Shown here: positions 44,437 through 55,309 of the stretch, in pieces
Numbering within the stretch: the first letter of the stretch is position 1
Layout of the letters: the number at the start of each line of letters is the position of its first letter
Assembly: GCF_002901825.1 (NCBI RefSeq)
Contig: NZ_PPQD01000026.1
Span: forward strand, 1-64,000
Length of the DNA: 64,000 bases
From: Mammaliicoccus sciuri
GTDB taxonomy: Bacteria; Bacillota; Bacilli; Staphylococcales; Staphylococcaceae
Direction of reading: 5' to 3'
Position numbers and translations under genes: made by a program
Notes under the pieces: generated by a model
Databases searched by the model: none
Seen by the model: only the letters and a program-made list of their open reading frames with translations
What the model was told of the DNA's origin: nothing

Positions 44437-45753
44437 TTATATAATCGGTTTACCAGTCTTGGCACTATCGACCATAGATTTTCTTAAGACTTCAAAGAAT
44501 TCTTCGTTAGAATTCGTGCGTTTTAACTTTCTAATAAATCTTTCAGAGAAATCATTTGAATCAGTAAATAAATTACGTAACTGCCAAATCATTTCAAGTT
44601 CTTCTTTATCTAATAGCAATTCTTCTTTACGTGTTGAACTTCTTCTAATATCAATTGCAGGGAACACTCTCTTCTCAGACAATTTACGATCTAAGTGAAG
44701 TTCCATATTACCTGTACCTTTAAATTCTTCATAAATCATATCGTCCATACGAGAACCTGTTTCAACTAATGCAGTCGCTAAAATTGTTAAACTGCCACCC
44801 GCTTCAATATTTCTAGCAGCTCCGAAGAAATGTTTAGGTCTATGAAGGGACGCTGGATCTAAACCACCTGATAATGTTCTACCACTTGGTGGCACGACTA
44901 AGTTATATGCTCTTGCTAATCTTGTTAATGAATCCATTAATATAATTACGTCTTCACCGATTTCAACAAGACGTTTAGCTCTTTCAAGTAATAATTCAGC
45001 TACTTTAACATGATGTTCTGGCGGCTCATCGAATGTTGAGTTAACGACTTCAGCTTGTTCAACAGAACGTTCAATATCCGTTACTTCTTCTGGACGTTCC
45101 CCAATTAATAATACAAATAATTTCGCTTTTGGTTGGTTAATTGCGATAGCATTAGCAATTTCTTTAAGTAATGATGTCTTACCAGCTTTAGGTGGCGCTA
45201 CAATCATTCCACGTTGTCCTAGACCTATTGGCGTAATTAAATCCATAATTCTAGTTGAATAATTTTTACTTGTAGTTTCTAATTGGATACGTTGTTGTGG
45301 GTATAGAGGGGTTAACGCTTGAAAGTGTGGTCTTTTTTTTACTTCTTCTGCATTTTGATCATTTACAAAGTCAACTTGTAACAATCCGTAATACTTTTCG
45401 TTTTCTTTAGGTTTTCTAACTTTACCAGTTACTTTGTCACCTTTTTTAATCTCAAAGCGTCTAATTTGGCTAGCAGATATATAAATATCTTTTTCACCTT
45501 TAGAATAGTTAACGGTACGTAAAAAGCCATAACCATCAGGTTGAATATCATCTAAGATACCTTCCATATAATAGTTGCCGTCTTTTTCCATTTGAGCTTC
45601 CATAATTGCTAAGACAAGTTCTTTTTTATTTAATTTACTATAATTTGTTATTCTCAGTTCTTTTGCCTTTGATGTTAATTCTTTAGTTGTATAGTTCTTG
45701 TATAATTCGTGAAACGATTCATACTGAGGACTTGTTCTAACTCTTTCAGCCAT
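44437..45753 (-). CDS. rho: Transcription termination factor Rho
   Basis: 438-residue RNA helicase. The N-terminal RNA-binding domain includes [19 protein letters not shown]. The P-loop is [11 protein letters not shown] near residue 185; the Q loop follows and [11 protein letters not shown] belongs to the R-loop region. The hexamer terminates transcription at unstructured RNA. I use the ATG at 45753, where homologues begin; the upstream in-frame ATG would add five residues. Confidence 0.97.
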   Translation of the reverse strand: MAERVRTSPQYESFHELYKNYTTKELTSKAKELRITNYSKLNKKELVLAIMEAQMEKDGNYYMEGILDDIQPDGYGFLRTVNYSKGEKDIYISASQIRRFEIKKGDKVTGKVRKPKENEKYYGLLQVDFVNDQNAEEVKKRPHFQALTPLYPQQRIQLETTSKNYSTRIMDLITPIGLGQRGMIVAPPKAGKTSLLKEIANAIAINQPKAKLFVLLIGERPEEVTDIERSVEQAEVVNSTFDEPPEHHVKVAELLLERAKRLVEIGEDVIILMDSLTRLARAYNLVVPPSGRTLSGGLDPASLHRPKHFFGAARNIEAGGSLTILATALVETGSRMDDMIYEEFKGTGNMELHLDRKLSEKRVFPAIDIRRSSTRKEELLLDKEELEMIWQLRNLFTDSNDFSERFIRKLKRTNSNEEFFEVLRKSMVDSAKTGKPII

Positions 45754-45907
45754 TTTTATGACACCCATTTCTTAAAAATCTCATTCATTTTTATCAGATT
45801 TATAATCTGCCTTTAAACTATAGCATTTTTTTATGAAGATGACAAAATAAGTTATATATAAATTATGTTAAAATATTTCACTTTTTTAAACAATAATAAC
45901 CATCATA

Positions 45908-45943
45908 CAAAAAGACTGAAACACCTAAATGTTCCAGTCTCAA
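45908..45943 (-). terminator. Intrinsic terminator after the aldehyde dehydrogenase gene
   Basis: The stem GACTGRAAC pairs across a CATTTAGGT-type loop and is followed by TTTTTG on the minus strand. Confidence 0.8.
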
Positions 45944-45968
45944 AAATATATTATATTTTGTAATTTTA

Positions 45969-47399
45969 CTATTCTTTAAAATAACCTGGAATTGCTTTAA
46001 TTTCTAAGAATTCTTCAATTCCATAGTCGCCCCATTCTCTACCAATACCTGATTGTTTATAACCACCGAATGGTAAATTAGGTTTTCTACCTGCATCATT
46101 AATTTCCACAGTACCTGCTTCTAATGCTTTAGCAACTTCTCTTACACGTTCTAAATCTTTACCATATACATATGCTGCTAAACCATAAATTGTATCATTA
46201 GCAATTTCAATTGCTTCATCTAAGTCTTTATAAGTAATAATTGTACCTACTGGACCGAAGATTTCTTCTTGAGCAATTGTCATATCATTTGTTACATCAG
46301 TAAATAATGTTGGTTTAACGAAGTAACCTTTTTCAAGGCCGTCTGGTTTACCAACACCACCATGTAATAATGTTGCACCTTCATCGATACCTTTTTGAAT
46401 ATAGCTTTGAACTGTATCAAATTGTTTTTTAGATACAACTGGACCAGCATCTTGGCCAGCTTCTCTAGGATTACCAACTTTAACATTTTCAATTGCTTTT
46501 TTAGCTGCTGCGATAAATTCATCTTTAATACTTTCTGGTACTAATGTACGCGTACCTGCTGTACAAACTTGACCAGTATTTTGTACGAATTTAGCAACTG
46601 CACCTTTAGCTGCTTCTTCGATATCTACGTCATCTAACACTACTAATGGTGATTTACCACCTAGTTCTAATGATACTTTTTTGAAGTCTTTAGCAGAGTT
46701 TTCCATAATTTTTCTACCAGTTGGGCCAGAACCCGTAAATGACATCATACGTACATCAGGATGTGAACTTAATGGATCACCAACACTTTGGCCATCACCA
46801 TTGACTAAGTTGAACACACCTTTAGGCACGCCAGCTTTTTCAAATATTTCAGCTAAAATAATTGCTGCAAATGGTGTTTCTTCAGATGGTTTTAAGACTA
46901 CAGGTGAACCTGCAGCAAATGCACCAGCTAATTTTAATGATGTTTGGTTAGTTGGGAAGTTCCATGGTGTTACTAATCCAGAAACACCGATAGCTTCTTT
47001 AATAACTAAATCTTCACCACGACGTTCTTCAAATTGAATTGAATCGATCGCTTTACTTGCTTCTCTAAAATGATTTAAGCCCATTTGATAATGAACAGAT
47101 TCTGATTTTTCAATTGGTGAGCCAAGCTCATCCGTCATAACATCTATTAAATCTTCTTTTCTATTTTCGTATTCATCTGCAATTCTTTCTAGTAAAGCTT
47201 TTCTTTCTTCTAAAGAAGTATTTCTAAATTTCACGTACACTTTTTTAGCGGCAGCTACAGCGTCATCAACATCTTGTTTGTTACCTGCAGCAATTTTACC
47301 CATTACTTCTTCTGTAGCAGGGTTTATAACATCTAATGTTTTTCCACTATGACTTTCAACCCATTCGCCATTTATATATTGCTTGATATCTTGTCTCAT
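45969..47399 (-). CDS. NAD(P)-dependent aldehyde dehydrogenase
   Basis: 476-residue ALDH. The catalytic Cys is in [17 protein letters not shown], the general-base Glu in [10 protein letters not shown], the cofactor motif is [11 protein letters not shown], and the oxyanion Asn is in TPWNFPTNQ. The native aldehyde is not evident. It occupies the AldA-like locus after rho in staphylococci. An HxlR regulator encoded just upstream on the same strand may control it. Confidence 0.92.
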   Translation of the reverse strand: MRQDIKQYINGEWVESHSGKTLDVINPATEEVMGKIAAGNKQDVDDAVAAAKKVYVKFRNTSLEERKALLERIADEYENRKEDLIDVMTDELGSPIEKSESVHYQMGLNHFREASKAIDSIQFEERRGEDLVIKEAIGVSGLVTPWNFPTNQTSLKLAGAFAAGSPVVLKPSEETPFAAIILAEIFEKAGVPKGVFNLVNGDGQSVGDPLSSHPDVRMMSFTGSGPTGRKIMENSAKDFKKVSLELGGKSPLVVLDDVDIEEAAKGAVAKFVQNTGQVCTAGTRTLVPESIKDEFIAAAKKAIENVKVGNPREAGQDAGPVVSKKQFDTVQSYIQKGIDEGATLLHGGVGKPDGLEKGYFVKPTLFTDVTNDMTIAQEEIFGPVGTIITYKDLDEAIEIANDTIYGLAAYVYGKDLERVREVAKALEAGTVEINDAGRKPNLPFGGYKQSGIGREWGDYGIEEFLEIKAIPGYFKE

Positions 47400-47504
47400 G
47401 AATTATCTACTCCTTTATATTTGTTACATTGTTTATTATAGTATGGATGATAGTCATAATTAAAATAATCTGTTTGGGAATTGAATAATTTAAATTTCAA
47501 ACAA

Positions 47505-47550
47505 ATAAAACACCCGCCAACGAAATGAGTTTCATCGCATTGACGGGTAC
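47505..47550 (-). terminator. Intrinsic terminator after hxlR
   Basis: ACCCGTCAATGCGATGAA pairs imperfectly with TTTCGTTGGCGGGT around ACTCA and is followed by TTTTATTT on the minus strand. Confidence 0.75.
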
Positions 47551-47569
47551 TTTATAATATTCAATTCGT

Positions 47570-47899
47570 TTAGGAATGATTTTCTTGCAATTCCACATTT
47601 TTTTGTGCCCACTCTTCTAATGGTACAAGCGCTTGTGCTAATTCGTATCCTTTAGTTGTTAAATGATATTCAACTGATAGAGGCGTTGTTGTAACAACTT
47701 TCTTCTCAACTAATCCCCAATCACTTAATTCAGTTAATTTAAGAGATAATGCTCTAGGTGTAATACGTCTTAAGTCTCTTTTCATATCAGAAAAATGAGC
47801 CGAACGTTCATCACAACGTGACAAATAATTAAGTATTAAACCATTCCAACTGCGTCCTATTACTTTAAAAGTTTCTTCCAAATAAGGACATACTTCCAT
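47570..47899 (-). CDS. HxlR family transcriptional regulator
   Basis: 109-residue winged-helix protein starting MEVCPYLEETFKVIGRSWNG. It has the HxlR signature of an N-terminal Cys-Pro, a conserved Trp, FSDMKRDLRRITPRALSLKL for DNA recognition, and a wing with LTTKGYELA. HxlR proteins often sense electrophiles or aldehydes through that Cys. The ATG at 47899 follows GAGGTGAGTAAC; the apparent GTG start is within this site. It precedes the aldehyde dehydrogenase gene, which suggests but does not prove a regulator-target pair. Confidence 0.92.
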   Translation of the reverse strand: MEVCPYLEETFKVIGRSWNGLILNYLSRCDERSAHFSDMKRDLRRITPRALSLKLTELSDWGLVEKKVVTTTPLSVEYHLTTKGYELAQALVPLEEWAQKNVELQENHS

Positions 47900-47939
47900 G
47901 TTACTCACCTCTTTAACTTCTATATTGCCATTATACTAC

Positions 47940-47970
47940 ACTTTATATACAAAGTATATATTTTATACTT
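47940..47970. promoter_or_regulatory. Overlapping palindromes in the hxlR promoter, candidate operator
   Basis: ACTTTATATACAAAGT (47940-47955) is a 16-bp near-palindrome and AAGTATA-TATTT-TATACTT (47952-47970) is a perfect inverted repeat. They share bases 47952-47955. The hxlR -10 box TATAAT lies at 47930-47935, so the palindromes cover the -35 region, the expected place for HxlR autoregulation. Confidence 0.55.
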
Positions 47971-47971
47971 G

Positions 47972-49228
47972 TTATACGGTTTCAGTCCAAATATCAGCAC
48001 CGAGTGCTTTTAATTTTTCAACAATACCGCTATATCCTCTATGGATATGCTTCACATTATATACAGTTGTAACACCTTCAGAGATTAAACCAGCAATTAA
48101 TAAAGATGCACCTGCTCTTAAATCACTTGCTGCTACACTTGCGCCTGTCAATTTAGATGGGTAATAAATAGCTGTGCCGTTTTCTAAATTCACATTAGCA
48201 CCCATTCTAATCAATTCATCAACATGTTTAAATCTTGCAGGATAAATTGTTTCTGTTATTTTACTTTGACCATTTGCTTTTAATAATAAAGGTGTGAACG
48301 GTTGTTGTAAATCTGTCGCAAATCCAGGATAAACAGCAGTTTGTATATCAACTGGTTTATATTCATCTTTACCTTTAATTAAGACCGAATCTTCACCTAA
48401 ATCGATTTCAGTACCCATCTCTCTTAATTTAGCGATTAATGGTTCTAAATGTAAAGGAATGATATTTTCGATGTACACTTCTTCACCCATGGCTGCTGCT
48501 GCACACATGTATGTACCTGCTTCTATTCTATCAGGAATAATTGTATGTTTCGTACCATGCAAGGATTCTACACCTTCAATTTTCAATGTATCTGTACCTG
48601 CACCTCTAATTTTAGCGCCCATATTATTTAATAATGTCGCAACATCAACAATTTCCGGTTCTTTCGCTGCATTTTCAATTACTGTTTTACCTTTTGCTAA
48701 AGAAGCTGCTAACATAATATTGATCGTTGCACCAACGCTAACAACATCCATAAATATTTTAGCACCAACTAATTCTTCTGCTATTAAATACATCGCACCT
48801 TGTTCGTTTGTTACTTTTGCACCTAGTGCTTCAAAACCTTTAATATGTTGGTCAATTGGTCTAGGGCCTAAAGGACAACCACCAGGTAAACCAATTACAC
48901 ATTTTTTAAAACGTCCAAGCATAGCACCCATCATATAATAAGATGCTCTTAAAGATTGTACTTTATTGTTAGGTAAAGGGAGATTCACTGCATCGCTTGA
49001 ATCAACGACAAGCTGATCACCATTTAATTCTGTTTTTATATTTAAATCACCAAGTAGGCTCATTAAAGTTTTGACATCTGAAATATCTGGTAGTCCATCT
49101 AATGTCACAACATCATTCGCCATTAAACTTGCTGGAATAAGTGCAACTGCACTATTTTTAGCACCACTTATTTGCACTTTACCATTTAATTTTTTGCCAC
49201 CATTTATTTTTATAACTTCTTGAGACAT
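47972..49228 (-). CDS. murZ: UDP-N-acetylglucosamine 1-carboxyvinyltransferase, second copy (MurA2/MurZ)
   Basis: 418-residue EPSP-synthase-fold enzyme with the PEP-binding Cys in [26 protein letters not shown] and [17 protein letters not shown]. It catalyses the same reaction as the copy at 26908-28203. The position upstream of the HxlR gene and close to fba and pyrG is that of staphylococcal MurZ. Promoter-like elements lie at 49298-49327. Confidence 0.95.
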   Translation of the reverse strand: MSQEVIKINGGKKLNGKVQISGAKNSAVALIPASLMANDVVTLDGLPDISDVKTLMSLLGDLNIKTELNGDQLVVDSSDAVNLPLPNNKVQSLRASYYMMGAMLGRFKKCVIGLPGGCPLGPRPIDQHIKGFEALGAKVTNEQGAMYLIAEELVGAKIFMDVVSVGATINIMLAASLAKGKTVIENAAKEPEIVDVATLLNNMGAKIRGAGTDTLKIEGVESLHGTKHTIIPDRIEAGTYMCAAAAMGEEVYIENIIPLHLEPLIAKLREMGTEIDLGEDSVLIKGKDEYKPVDIQTAVYPGFATDLQQPFTPLLLKANGQSKITETIYPARFKHVDELIRMGANVNLENGTAIYYPSKLTGASVAASDLRAGASLLIAGLISEGVTTVYNVKHIHRGYSGIVEKLKALGADIWTETV

Positions 49229-49297
49229 ATGTTTACTCCTTTACTTCATCGTCTTAGAGAATGCATACTCTCTCAACATGAATAGATAATTATTTCC

Positions 49298-49327
49298 ATT
49301 ATATACTATTCAATAAGATAAACGCAA
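49298..49327 (-). promoter_or_regulatory. Probable murZ promoter
   Basis: On the minus strand TTGCGT (49322-49327), 18 nt, TATAAT (49298-49303), about 70 nt upstream of murZ. Confidence 0.5.
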
Positions 49328-49452
49328 AAACATAAAAAGTAAATAGAAATGACATAATTTACTACGAAAGAAGTATCAAATTTTAAATTTTTGACATTAA
49401 AATAAATTGAGTAAACGTATTGAATAAATATTCAATTTTTCTTTAAAAACAG

Positions 49453-49488
49453 AAAAAACTACTACAAGCACGATGCTTGTAGTAGTTT
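49453..49488 (-). terminator. Intrinsic terminator after fba
   Basis: AACTACTACAAGCA pairs perfectly with TGCTTGTAGTAGTT around CGA, and a T-run follows on the minus strand. Confidence 0.92.
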
Positions 49489-49502
49489 GAATTTAATTAA
49501 AA

Positions 49503-50360
49503 TTAAGCTTGGTTAGAAGTACCAAATTCTTGGATTTTACCTTTAACTGTTGCTTTAATTGCTTCACGAGCAGGTCCTAAGTATTTACGTGGATCGTAAA
49601 CTTCACTGTCGTTATTTAACACTTCACGAACTGCTTTAGCAGATGCGATTTGGTTTTCAGTGTTAACGTTGATTTTAGCTGTACCGAAAGTGATAGCTTT
49701 TTTGATATCGTGAGTTGGGATACCAGTACCACCGTGTAATACTAATGGTAAACCAGTTGAAGCACCGATTTCTTCCATTTCTTTGAAACCTAAGTTTGGT
49801 TCACCTTTGTAAGGTCCGTGTACTGAACCTAATGCAGGAGCTAAAGTATCAATACCAGTTCTTTCAACTAATTCTTGACATTCTTTAGGATCAGCATAGA
49901 TAACGCCTTCTGCAACTACGTCATCTTCTTGTCCACCAACAGTTCCTAATTCAGCTTCAACAGAAACACCGTTAGCATGAGCATATTCAACTACTTTAGA
50001 AGTAATTTCGATGTTTTCTTCGAATGGGTGGTGAGATGCATCGATCATTACTGAAGTGAATCCAGCATCGATAGCTTCTTTACATTTTTCGAAACTTGAA
50101 CCGTGGTCAAGGTGAATAGCAACTGGAATTGTAATGTTGTAATCTTCAATTAAACCTTCAACGATTTTAACGACAGTTTTGAAACCACCGATATAACGTC
50201 CAGCTCCTTCAGATACACCAAGGATAACAGGAGCATTTTCTTCTTGTGAAGCTTGAAGAATAGCTTGTGTAAATTCTAAGTTATTGATGTTGTATTGACC
50301 AACAGCATAACCATTTTCTTTTGCTTTAATTAACATTTCTTTCATTGAAACTAAAGGCAT
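49503..50360 (-). CDS. fba: Class II fructose-bisphosphate aldolase
   Basis: 285-residue zinc-dependent aldolase beginning [20 protein letters not shown]. Metal ligands are in [13 protein letters not shown] and GSVHGPYKG, and [10 protein letters not shown] binds substrate phosphate. It acts in glycolysis and gluconeogenesis. The ATG at 50360 follows AGGAGGAAACTCA. Confidence 0.97.
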   Translation of the reverse strand: MPLVSMKEMLIKAKENGYAVGQYNINNLEFTQAILQASQEENAPVILGVSEGAGRYIGGFKTVVKIVEGLIEDYNITIPVAIHLDHGSSFEKCKEAIDAGFTSVMIDASHHPFEENIEITSKVVEYAHANGVSVEAELGTVGGQEDDVVAEGVIYADPKECQELVERTGIDTLAPALGSVHGPYKGEPNLGFKEMEEIGASTGLPLVLHGGTGIPTHDIKKAITFGTAKINVNTENQIASAKAVREVLNNDSEVYDPRKYLGPAREAIKATVKGKIQEFGTSNQA

Positions 50361-50445
50361 TGAGTTTCCTCCTAATGTGCAAGGCACGAATTATTTACAA
50401 AATTATTATATCAAACTTTGTGAACATATGCACCTTTTGAAAGCC

Positions 50446-50799
50446 CTATCCTAAATGTTTTCTTACAATTTTCATAACTTCTTCAATTGTAAACGGCTTC
50501 ATTAGCACGCCTGTAATATTCCCTTTTTTTAAAACTTTTAACTCGGTAGATGATTGAAATGCTGAAATGATATAAACTGGTATATTTTTATCAGATTTTC
50601 TAATTTCAGCAAACACTTCTTCTCCAGAAATTCCAGGCATTCTTTTATCTATAAAAATCAGTTTATAAGTATTTTTATGAAATAATTCAATGCCCTCCGC
50701 TCCATTTTTAGCAGTATCTACATTAAAATGATTTAATTCCATAATTTCTTTTAATAATTGTCTAATATTCTTTTCATCATCTATAATAAGTACATCCAT
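50446..50799 (-). CDS. Stand-alone receiver-domain response regulator, Spo0F-like
   Basis: 117-residue receiver domain without an output domain: acidic pair in VLIIDDEKN, phospho-acceptor Asp in LIFIDKRMPGISG near residue 52, Thr/Ser position in VYIISAF, and Lys in VLMKPF. Position (next to fba and divergent from the DUF2529 gene) and size match Bacillus spo0F. Staphylococci do not sporulate, so its kinase and target are unknown. The ATG at 50799 after GTGGGGTATCTTC gives the family length. Confidence 0.88.
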   Translation of the reverse strand: MDVLIIDDEKNIRQLLKEIMELNHFNVDTAKNGAEGIELFHKNTYKLIFIDKRMPGISGEEVFAEIRKSDKNIPVYIISAFQSSTELKVLKKGNITGVLMKPFTIEEVMKIVRKHLG

Positions 50800-50859
50800 T
50801 GAAGATACCCCACTTTTTCTATAAAATAAATTTAATGACGTTAATAAGGAGAATACAAA

Positions 50860-51387
50860 TTGCTTAAAATATTTAATACACAATTAAACGGCATATTTAG
50901 TAAAATAGATGCCCAAATTGAAGAAATTGAAATTGCATCCCAACTGCTTATGCAAGCGGCAAACGGTGAAGGCAAAATACGCATTAAAACTTTCGACGAA
51001 ATCAATCATTTTCAAGCATTTATGACTGACAGTAACGAAAGCTTACCACATTCAGAAACACTCAATACTTTAGATGAAATCAAAAAGATCGACTCTACTG
51101 ACCGTGTATTATTAGCCGGAACTTCCTTTACTGAAGAACTCAACGAATGGATTACAAAATTAAACGAATACGATATAGATTTTGTCGTAATAGCTAATAA
51201 AGATAAAGACAATAAAACACATGAAGCACTTATGCATTATATTGACTTATCAACACCAAGAGCAATCGTTCCAACCGCTGATTACAGTAAAATTATTACC
51301 CCACATCTTATGGCTTTAAATTATATATATTATATCATGTTTGCTGAAATGCACGAGATTACACAAGATTTAAATGAAGAAATCTAG
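50860..51387 (+). CDS. DUF2529 family protein (YwjG-like)
   Basis: 175-residue protein that starts with TTG after AAGGAGAATACAAA. It begins MLKIFNTQLNGIFSKI and has a SIS-like region around VLLAGTSFTEELNEW. It corresponds to Bacillus ywjG, which also lies between pyrG and spo0F and is transcribed away from spo0F. No function is known. Confidence 0.8.
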   Translation: MLKIFNTQLNGIFSKIDAQIEEIEIASQLLMQAANGEGKIRIKTFDEINHFQAFMTDSNESLPHSETLNTLDEIKKIDSTDRVLLAGTSFTEELNEWITKLNEYDIDFVVIANKDKDNKTHEALMHYIDLSTPRAIVPTADYSKIITPHLMALNYIYYIMFAEMHEITQDLNEEI

Positions 51388-51440
51388 TAATAGTAGATAA
51401 TGGGGTTGAGTTTTATGAGTTGGTGGATAATGGAGGTTTT
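51388..51440. other. Non-coding edge before array 2
   Basis: The stretch between the DUF2529 stop and the first clear repeat contains GAGTTTTATGAGTTGG, faintly like part of the array 2 unit. No hairpin with a T-run is seen, so the terminator of the DUF2529 gene is not obvious. Confidence 0.4.
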
Positions 51441-51760
51441 AGTTACAATTCATATGAGTTTTGTAATTAAAGACTTTCTTAGTTACATTTCCTCGGACTT
51501 TTGTTACTATGGGCCTCCTTAGTTACATTTCCGCCGACTTTTGTTACTATAGGCTGCCTTAGTTACAATTCATATGAGTTTTGTAATTAAAGACTTCCTT
51601 AGTTACATTTCCTCGGACTTTTGTTACTATGGGCCTCCTTAGTTACATTTCCGCTGACTTTTGTTACTAACAGCCTCCTTAATTACAATTCCGCTGACTT
51701 TTGTTACTATGGGCCTCCTTAGTTACATTTCCTCGGACTTTTGTAATTACCGCACCCGTT
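51441..51760. repeat. Tandem array of eight 40-bp units (array 2)
   Basis: Units start at 51441, 51481, 51521, 51561, 51601, 51641, 51681 and 51721. The dominant unit starts AGTTACATTTCCTCGGACTT and ends TTGTTACTATGGGCCTCCTT. A second type has AGTTACAATTCATATGAG and TTTTGTAATTAAAG. Inverted arms TTACAA/TTGTAA bracket a variable centre with its own dyad (CATATG or TCCTCGGA). The order of types repeats at units 1-2 and 4-5, suggesting block duplication. It lies between the convergent ends of the DUF2529 gene and pyrG. Confidence 0.95.
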
Positions 51761-51832
51761 ATGAACAAGTTTGGCCAGAAGTGTTCACAACACACCCGTT
51801 ACGAACAAGTTTACCCAAAAGTGTTCACAACG
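51753..51832. repeat. Two 40-bp palindromic units of a third sequence (array 3)
   Basis: Units at 51753-51792 and 51793-51832 start CACCCGTTAYGAACAAGTTT and end AGTGTTCACAAC. The first is a 34-bp dyad (GTTATGAACA with TGTTCACAAC, centre TGGCCA). The sequence is unrelated to array 2. The dyad centres (about 51774.5 and 51814.5) nonetheless continue the 40-bp series of array 2, whose last centre is near 51734.5. Confidence 0.92.
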
Positions 51833-51865
51833 CAGCATACTATAATCTTCAATTATATAATCCCA

Positions 51866-51921
51866 CAAAAAAGTGCCCTCTATCTTAAATACTTGAAAAA
51901 GTATTAGGATAAAGGGCGCTT
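51866..51921 (-). terminator. Intrinsic terminator after pyrG
   Basis: A long stem (GCGCCCTTTATCCTAATACTT with its imperfect complement) around 51873-51920 is followed by TTTTTT on the minus strand. It lies between pyrG and the repeat arrays. Confidence 0.82.
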
Positions 51922-51929
51922 TATATATA

Positions 51930-53552
<1,623 letters not shown>

Positions 53553-53561
53553 TTAAAAAAT

Positions 53562-53606
53562 AAAAAACGCTCCCACTTACATTGTTAAAAATGTAAGGAG
53601 GGAGCG
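53562..53606 (-). terminator. pyrG leader attenuator hairpin
   Basis: CGCTCCC (53600-53606 on the minus strand) pairs with GGGAGCG (53568-53574), and ATGTAA with TTACAT inside. A T-run follows. The 5' arm is the C/T-rich CGCTCCCTCCTTACAT, as in Gram-positive pyrG leaders regulated by reiterative G addition. Confidence 0.88.
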
Positions 53607-53640
53607 CTATATTTATACGATTGTCCTATTTAAAGGAGCC

Positions 53641-53676
53641 CAAATAAAATATTACCATCTTTTAAAGAAAAGTCAA
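53641..53676 (-). promoter_or_regulatory. pyrG promoter with GGGC start site
   Basis: On the minus strand TTGACT (53671-53676), 16 nt, TAATAT (53649-53654), then seven nt to GGGCTCC, whose first G is at 53641. The -35 box touches the rpoE stop codon. Initiation at GGGC permits slippage to poly(G) when CTP is low. Confidence 0.85.
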
Positions 53677-54192
53677 TTAAAATTCGTCTTCTTCGTCTTC
53701 CTCATCTTCGTCTTCTTCATCTACAACAAGACCAGCTTCATCTAATTCATCTTCTACTTCTTCATCTTCAGGGTCTTCAGGATCATTTAAACCTTCTTCA
53801 TCATCTTGATCAATTGTAATATCAAGTTCTTTAGTTTTGTCTTCTTCCCCTAATAATGAAATTTCTGAATCAGCTTCATCGTCTTCATCTAGAACATTGA
53901 ATTTTTGAATTGTTGGTGCGATTTTTTCTTCGATATCGTCAACTGAATACCAGTCACGAAGTCCCCAAATATTCTCACCCACACTTAAGAAGCGTCCATC
54001 AGTATTTAAGTCCGTATAAAATTGTAAAATACGATTCTCAATTTCTGAATCAGTGTAATTACCTAAGCTTTTGAATTCGTCTATCATATCATATAAGTTT
54101 GTTTCTTTACCGTTCTCTGTTAATAAAATATAAGCCATTTCGATAAATGAATGCTCATCTACCATTTCTTTTGTGAAATCTTTTAATTTCAT
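53677..54192 (-). CDS. rpoE: DNA-directed RNA polymerase delta subunit
   Basis: 171-residue delta subunit. A folded HARE-HTH N-terminal domain (about 1-90) has [16 protein letters not shown] and [10 protein letters not shown]. The C-terminal tail of about 60 residues is almost wholly Asp and Glu. It increases polymerase recycling and promoter selectivity in Firmicutes. A good promoter lies at 54245-54274. Confidence 0.97.
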   Translation of the reverse strand: MKLKDFTKEMVDEHSFIEMAYILLTENGKETNLYDMIDEFKSLGNYTDSEIENRILQFYTDLNTDGRFLSVGENIWGLRDWYSVDDIEEKIAPTIQKFNVLDEDDEADSEISLLGEEDKTKELDITIDQDDEEGLNDPEDPEDEEVEDELDEAGLVVDEEDEDEEDEEDEF

Positions 54193-54244
54193 GCTTTACT
54201 CTTCCTTTCAACAATCGAACTATTGTCGCACATTAATATTTATA

Positions 54245-54274
54245 ATCATAACAGTTTACGATTATAATTGACAA
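54245..54274 (-). promoter_or_regulatory. Probable rpoE promoter
   Basis: On the minus strand TTGTCA (54269-54274), 18 nt, TATGAT (54245-54250), about 50 nt upstream of rpoE. Confidence 0.6.
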
Positions 54275-54296
54275 GATGATTTTTAGCAAATGTTAG

Positions 54297-55154
54297 TTAA
54301 TACTTAATATATTTCATGAGTTTAATATAGTCCTCTGATTTTTGTATTTCTACAAATCGTGCTTTCTCACATAACGGTTTCAATTTATTGTTCGAACCGA
54401 ATAAAGTGATGTGTATTTCTTTCTTATCTTCAAACCTTCTTCTAACAAAAGTACTTAACTGTCTTAAAGCACTCTCTGCGATACCTTCTTTTCTTTCGTC
54501 TTCTTCAACTTCTATACTACGAATATCAAAATAGTGATCTTTATCTTCTAATACGATGATACCTACTTTTTGATTATCTTTCATTAAATGTATATCGACA
54601 AATTCATTATCTAAATCATCTTCATTTAATACAAGTTTCAATGAAGATACATATTTTGAATCTAAATCTAAATAATATAATCGTTCTTTACCTAATGGTC
54701 CTTCTTCTTTTGTAGCTGTATGCATAAAGCCAGCTCTTTCATATAAATTCCATGCTGCCTCATTTTCAGCATCTACTACTAAATATAAATGATCAAAATC
54801 AGGGAACACATGTTGAACATACTCAGGTAAATTCATCATTATAGTCGTGCCATACCCATTTCCTTGATACTTTTCATTGATTGATAATGAACGTATATAA
54901 ACAACATTATGCGGTGTATCATACCCTTCGTGTTGATAATACTTATGCAATACAAAGAAACCAACTATGTCGTCTTGTTCATTTACAACGACATTAGGTC
55001 TTCTATCAGGATCTTCGATAGCACCATCCAACACTTCTTTAGGTAATGAAGAATAAATTTGTTGTCGTTCATTTAATTCAAAATCATATAGTGCCGTTCT
55101 CATATGTTCTTCAAATGGTTTAATGACGATTTCACCGAATGATTTAGCTTTCAT
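54297..55154 (-). CDS. GNAT family N-acetyltransferase, two-domain
   Basis: 285-residue protein. The N-terminal half is a complete GNAT domain: VVYIRSLSINEKYQGNGYGT carries the acetyl-CoA pyrophosphate loop and AENEAAWNLYERAGF the fourth motif. The C-terminal half (about 170-285) looks like a second, degenerate GNAT fold (IRSIEVEEDERKEGIAESAL). The substrate is unknown. It is upstream of rpoE and divergent from the BCCT transporter gene; GGAGGGATATC precedes the ATG. Confidence 0.85.
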   Translation of the reverse strand: MKAKSFGEIVIKPFEEHMRTALYDFELNERQQIYSSLPKEVLDGAIEDPDRRPNVVVNEQDDIVGFFVLHKYYQHEGYDTPHNVVYIRSLSINEKYQGNGYGTTIMMNLPEYVQHVFPDFDHLYLVVDAENEAAWNLYERAGFMHTATKEEGPLGKERLYYLDLDSKYVSSLKLVLNEDDLDNEFVDIHLMKDNQKVGIIVLEDKDHYFDIRSIEVEEDERKEGIAESALRQLSTFVRRRFEDKKEIHITLFGSNNKLKPLCEKARFVEIQKSEDYIKLMKYIKY

Positions 55155-55309
55155 GATTGATATCCCTCCGTTTGTTTATATATATCATAACGAATTTTAC
55201 ATTCAATGCGCAATTAAGAACCTTAGGAAACGTAATTATAATCCACATGTTAGTTTGATTTGGATGAGGGTAATAGAAATAAGACTGCATAATTTAAAGG
55301 GGGATATTA

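Noticed and set aside
48459-48938. 159-codon frame antisense to murZ
   Set aside because: It lies opposite a conserved enzyme and its composition mirrors the murZ codons.
51661-51907. Small plus-strand reading frames inside array 2/3
   Set aside because: They are produced by the 40-bp repeats and cycle through frames. There is no ribosome-binding site or coding signal.
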